This document shows, in pieces, positions 61,601 to 64,000 of a DNA stretch of 64,000 nucleotides. The position numbers were made by a program, and so were the translations under genes. This stretch comes from VRUE01 sp963698085 (GTDB lineage: Bacteria; Actinomycetota; Thermoleophilia; Solirubrobacterales; 70-9), in NCBI GenBank assembly GCA_963698085.1, contig OY969122.1:2046001-2110000 (forward strand), in the 5' to 3' direction. The notes beneath the pieces are model-generated. The model was not told where the DNA came from and made no database searches. It was given only the letters and a program-made list of their open reading frames with translations. Position 1 is the first letter of the stretch. Every line of letters starts with the position of its first letter.

Positions 61601-62176
61601 GTCCGAATGTGGCGGCTCGGGCAGGTGGGGCGTGATGACGCCGCGGCTGCGCAACTCGGCGTGGACGCCGCTGACGATCGCCCGCAGCCCGCCGATCTCG
61701 AAGGCGGCGACGGTTCGCTCGCGCCCCACGACGCCCTCGGCGAGGAACTCGCCCAGGGCGTCGTCGAAGGCCTCCTCTGCCGCCCGCTCTGCCTCCGGCC
61801 CGTCGAGGACACCGAAGCGGGGGTCGACCCCAGCCGCCACCGGGTGTCCGGCGAGGAGCCGGTTGCAGAAGCCGTGGATCGTCGTCACCCAGGCGCCGCC
61901 GATCGTCGCCAGCAGCTCCGCGGCGCGCGCGGACCCCGCCGCCGCGCGCTGCTCCAGCGTCGTGCGGATGCGCTGCCGCAGCTCGGTCGCCGCCTTATCG
62001 GTGAAGGTGAAGGCGAGTACGGCGTCGGCGGAGATCCCGAGATCGCAGACGAGGCGGCAGTAGCGATCGACCATGACGCCGGTCTTGCCGGTGCCGGCGC
62101 CGGCCTCGACCAGGACGTCACGGTCGCGGGCTTCGATCGCCGCGGCCTGCTCGGGGGTCGGGGCGCGGACGCTCAC
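58676..62176 (-). CDS. UvrD/RecB-type helicase-nuclease, AddA-like
   Basis: From GTG 62176 (overlapping the upstream stop as GTGA) the protein has 1166 residues. Helicase motifs are TPEQAAAIEARDRDVLVEAG, AGTGKTGVMVDRY (Walker A), FTFTDKAATELRQRI (Ia), LLVDEFQDTNRLQLRLIEAL (II), and VRIMTVHSAKGLEFGVVAVP (V). The C-terminal RecB-type nuclease has RPLSYTAIAAYEECGYRFYM, RGAAVHSLLEWSA, LVIDYKTDRLGE (D-x-K), and Cys ligands (EECGYRF ... LCRGCPALGRLC) of an Fe-S staple. It resects double-strand breaks with its AddB-like partner. A palindrome lies in frame between the first Cys and the nuclease core. Confidence 0.88.
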   Translation of the reverse strand: MSVRAPTPEQAAAIEARDRDVLVEAGAGTGKTGVMVDRYCRLVCDLGISADAVLAFTFTDKAATELRQRIRTTLEQRAAAGSARAAELLATIGGAWVTTIHGFCNRLLAGHPVAAGVDPRFGVLDGPEAERAAEEAFDDALGEFLAEGVVGRERTVAAFEIGGLRAIVSGVHAELRSRGVITPHLPEPPHSDPEAAVRHAVAVAAEALEELKPTNSSRDLVERALAVLGGGVLSLDELVALRTDSKAKSMGAYRDAIDAAVARTAEAGEGGEAYRHIAALLELFGQRYEAVKERRGGLDFEDLQLRAVGLLEREAIGNAYRERFSHLLVDEFQDTNRLQLRLIEALRGARTELMVVGDELQSIYGFRHADLEVFREQRRAVEQSAEAVALELSGNFRSRPEVIGAVNAIGEKLLGDAFHPLRVGALPSQPQPPGEGAAVELLLTARDGWDGEGIDLAPATDADTPPSHLAEARFVAERLRQLAESGVERGEMVVLLRAFTHLDAYEDSLERAGLRPYTIGGRGYWSQQQVADVCALLATIANPLDDQALFGALASPACAVAPDTLWLLRAAAGRRRHVWPALERAAGLDEAELDAPERLAEIPEAELVLLRDFAQTIAGLRSRAGRLSLAGLIEAAIAETGYDLAVLMRPAGEARFANVRKLMRLAGEFEAREGRDLRGLLDFLHSRAEADNEAEAASAIEGHDGVRIMTVHSAKGLEFGVVAVPNLSRRLLAGSRLPALTLGHESEEPRVGLQLRRLGAASINLYAQEELCAETQQREAAEELRLFHVAATRARERLILSGVAMPQPGRGTQPGTPVIERVLDGFEVDRESDSAIAIPAPQPREGLAASFEPSQIEVRLNAPSPQRAAELTATRRDARRQAPVGEGQAPLLDRRPPAVPSRPLSYTAIAAYEECGYRFYMERILDLGERVRTLSTSVPQSANASDDGGTGSRDEAAARGAAVHSLLEWSATNEWREPSPDLIDRHALAAGLDSDPGLREELMAPVRAWLDSATLRERVLAGEAAARAEVPLLLGVERATLRGSIDLLVERDGAPPLVIDYKTDRLGELTPAQRAAKYATQQAVYALAVAEARDAAEVEVAYVFLERTEEPVVERLDGEAMVRGRVALEATIDRIAAGEFPVAPVEQRNWDLCRGCPALGRLCSGP
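59346..59388. repeat. Palindromic insert inside the AddA-like gene
   Basis: GCGTTCGCACTTTGT (59346-59360) pairs exactly with ACAAAGTGCGAACGC (59374-59388) around a 13-bp spacer. On the minus strand it codes for a short ERVRTLSTSVPQSANA loop between ILDLG and the RGAAVHSLLEW helix of the nuclease domain, a place where homologues need not have it. Confidence 0.88.
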
Positions 62177-64000
62177 CGCTCCTCCCACTCGCTGTCCTCG
62201 GCTTCCGCGGGCGCCCGGTCGCGCCGGCAGATCGGGGCGAAGTCGCAGAACGCTGGGCAGACGTCGTGACCACGCAGGCCCTGCCGCGGGCCAGGGTCGC
62301 GGCGGATGTCGCCGCGCCGCATGCGGGCGACGATCTCGCCGGCGCGGCGGCGGGCGTCGGCCAGCAGCTGATCGAAGGTCTCCCGGTCGACCAGATCCTT
62401 GTCGTAGAGGCGGTAGGAGGAGAGCTGGGCCGCCACGTCGTCGCGAACGGCTCCGCGCGGGCGGCGGGAGGAGGTACCGCGCAGTGGGTGGTAGAGGCCG
62501 CCGACGCTCTCCACGCTCCAGTGCTCGGCGACCGCGATCAGGTAGAGCTGCAGCTGCAGCTTCGCCTGCTCCTCGAACTTCTCGCGCGCGGTGACCACGC
62601 GGGAGAGCTTGTAGTCGAGGACGAGGGCACGGCCGTCGGCGTCGCGGTCGACCCGGTCGATCGCCCCGTGCAGGTCCCAGCCGTCGAGCTCAAGCACCGG
62701 CCGCTCGGCGCTCTCGTCCTCGCCGAAGCCGGCCTCCAGCAGCCAGGGCTCAAAGCCGCCCGTCTCGCGCCCAGCCTCGTCGGCGAGGAAGCGGACGAGC
62801 AGGCCTTCGACCCGCCGCGCGATCGCCCGCTCCGCCGGGTGGGTGCCGAGACCGCGTTCGCCGGTCACCTCGCCGACCAGCTCCCGCGCCCTGGCGGTCC
62901 AGGCACCGAGGGAAGGGGGGCGGGGGAGCGGGTCGCCACCGGGCCGCTCGCTGTAGAGACGGTCGAGCACGGCGTGCATCAGGCCACCCTGCACGAGCGG
63001 GTCGGGCGTCGGGTCGAGTGGTCGGGGGTCGAGCTCGTGCGAGACGAACCAACGGTAGGAGCAGACGTCGAACCCCTCCAGCGTGGTGCCGCCGTAGGCT
63101 GGCACCGCGGCGAGCGCCTCGAGCACGGCGGGATTGGTGAGCGGTCCGGGTGCCCGGCTGGCGGCCTCGGCCCGCCGCGCCTTTGCCAGCGCCGCCTCCG
63201 CCGGGGCCAGATGTCGCGGCAGGAGCACGTCGGTCAAGCCGCGGACGACGGTCAGCTCTTCCTCGACCGGGTCCACTGCCTCCTCGCCGGGGGCGGGTGA
63301 GAGCAGGCGGCGCACGTCGTCGAGAAAAGGCGAGCGCGGCAAGGCGACGCCGTTCTCGTCGCTGTCGCGGTAGGAGAGGAAGAGGCGCTTGCTCGGCAGC
63401 GCCAGGCAGGCGTGGAAGAGGTAGCGCTCCTCGGCATCGGGATCGCGGCGGGCCGGCAGGCCGAGCTCGAGTCGCTGCGCTTCGGAGAGGAAAGGGTCCG
63501 CGGCGCGGTCGCGGCGCGGGAACTCGCCGTCTTGGAGCGAGGCGACGAAGGCGTGCTCGAAGCGCGAGGCGCGCAGCCGGTAGGGGCTGGCGATCCGCAC
63601 CCGTCCCTCGACCGGTCCGCTCCAGGCGCGGAAGCGAAGCTCGCGCAGCGTCGCGATCAGACCCTCGGGCGGCGGCGCCAGCTGCGGCAGCTCGGCGAGG
63701 TCGCCGAGCGCGCTGGAGATCTCGCCGGCGGCGCGCAGCTCCAAGCCGTCCCCGCGGCCGGGCGCTGGTCCGTCCTCCTCGCCGCGCAGCGGGCGCGAGG
63801 CCATCGTCGCCACGAGGCGGGCGGTCGCGCCGGCCAGCTCGCCCGGCCCTTCGCTCGCCGCCTGCCGCAGCCGCTCGAGATCGCCGGGAAGCCGCTCGTA
63901 GCGCTCCTCCCACAGGCTCAGGGCGGCGGCTGCGCTCCGCAGGCGGCGACGGCGGACAGCGCGCTCGAACCAGTCAACCCGCGCCGGGGCGATCCCAGAG
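62173..64000 (-). CDS. PD-(D/E)XK nuclease family protein, AddB-like (partial at its 5' end)
   Basis: The frame is open from the stop at 62173 to the window edge, so the start lies outside; at least 608 residues are present. The visible part begins ARVDWFERAVRRRRLRSAAA, continues through an AddB-like inactive helicase region (RIASPYRLRASRFEHAFVAS, LQDGEFPRRDRAADPF), then a RecB-type nuclease: TTLEGFDVCSYRWFVSHELD, GGLMHAVLDRLY, ELDGWDLHGAIDRVDRDADG, ALVLDYKLSRVV (D-x-K), and the Cys cluster DVCPAFCDFAPICR. It should form a complex with the AddA-like protein; the genes overlap by 4 bp (GTGA). Both subunits carry a nuclease and an Fe-S staple, as in AdnAB. Confidence 0.85.
   Translation of the reverse strand, partial: SGIAPARVDWFERAVRRRRLRSAAAALSLWEERYERLPGDLERLRQAASEGPGELAGATARLVATMASRPLRGEEDGPAPGRGDGLELRAAGEISSALGDLAELPQLAPPPEGLIATLRELRFRAWSGPVEGRVRIASPYRLRASRFEHAFVASLQDGEFPRRDRAADPFLSEAQRLELGLPARRDPDAEERYLFHACLALPSKRLFLSYRDSDENGVALPRSPFLDDVRRLLSPAPGEEAVDPVEEELTVVRGLTDVLLPRHLAPAEAALAKARRAEAASRAPGPLTNPAVLEALAAVPAYGGTTLEGFDVCSYRWFVSHELDPRPLDPTPDPLVQGGLMHAVLDRLYSERPGGDPLPRPPSLGAWTARARELVGEVTGERGLGTHPAERAIARRVEGLLVRFLADEAGRETGGFEPWLLEAGFGEDESAERPVLELDGWDLHGAIDRVDRDADGRALVLDYKLSRVVTAREKFEEQAKLQLQLYLIAVAEHWSVESVGGLYHPLRGTSSRRPRGAVRDDVAAQLSSYRLYDKDLVDRETFDQLLADARRRAGEIVARMRRGDIRRDPGPRQGLRGHDVCPAFCDFAPICRRDRAPAEAEDSEWEER

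Noticed and set aside
59513..62269. 918-codon plus-strand open frame opposite the helicase gene
   Set aside because: Antisense shadow; composition (Arg/Gln/Leu/Val-rich, no domains) and the clear UvrD motifs on the minus strand exclude it.

Overview
This 64 kb window is a GC-rich, densely coded bacterial chromosome segment with no gap over 200 bp between genes, most likely from an actinobacterium of the class Thermoleophilia (Solirubrobacterales-like). The taxonomic call is an inference. It rests on CarD next to IspD, DisA, a lysA-hom-thrC-thrB operon, an F420-type luciferase-fold oxidoreductase, a MarP-like CvpA-protease, several fatty-acid oxidation genes, and a small secreted protein of a type common in that class. 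GTG and TTG starts and 4-bp stop/start overlaps are frequent. No phage, transposase gene, CRISPR array or rRNA was seen. The only RNA gene found is tRNA-Thr(TGT).

Layout. (1) 1-15.9 kb: lysS end, clpC, disA, carD, ispD, ispF, cysS, rlmB, a SigH-like sigma factor. This order resembles the Bacillus clpC-disA-ispD-ispF-cysS-rlmB-sigH region, with accessory genes inserted (aldo/keto reductase, MFS exporter, DUF389 protein, PHP phosphatase, acyl-CoA ligase, coiled-coil protein). (2) 15.9-28.2 kb: a saccharopine-dehydrogenase-like reductase, a GNAT-like protein, a remnant of a homing-type endonuclease abutting tRNA-Thr, a SHOCT membrane protein, a dioxygenase/maleylacetate-reductase-like pair, a PlsC-GpsA fusion, an ECF sigma factor with a membrane partner, a rhomboid protease, a BtuF-like protein and a CNNM/CorC protein. 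(3) 28.3-38.8 kb: fatty-acid oxidation genes (hydroxyacyl-CoA dehydrogenase, thiolase, three acyl-CoA dehydrogenases), an F420-type oxidoreductase, and a minus-strand group of envelope and hypothetical genes. (4) 38.9-50.6 kb: an M23 peptidase, a low-complexity anchored protein, lysA-hom-thrC-thrB, a cupin, and a large glutamate synthase. (5) 50.6-64 kb: FHA protein, SRPBCC protein, lipoprotein, penicillin-binding protein, MarP-like protease, HxlR regulator, xseA-xseB, glyoxalase, GNAT, and an AddA/AddB-like helicase-nuclease pair that runs off the window end.

The most unusual feature is the density of long inverted repeats in several unrelated sequence families. One family of about 100-120 bp occurs three times, each time exactly between two convergent genes. 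Its central part is conserved, while its outer stem and inner hairpin change sequence but keep pairing, and the outer stem includes or abuts the stop codons of the flanking genes. A second family is a perfect 50-bp palindrome with conserved ends and centre and a covarying middle, seen twice. Two other palindromes lie in frame inside essential-type genes (cysS and the AddA-like helicase) and add short low-complexity peptide loops. Further long inverted repeats are intergenic.

Other points of interest are a carD gene whose only sensible start is ATT behind a good ribosome binding site, an ispD without any canonical start, a near-identical 22-bp palindrome upstream of both the thiolase and an acyl-CoA dehydrogenase 8 kb away (a probable TetR-type regulon), and the PlsC-GpsA fusion.
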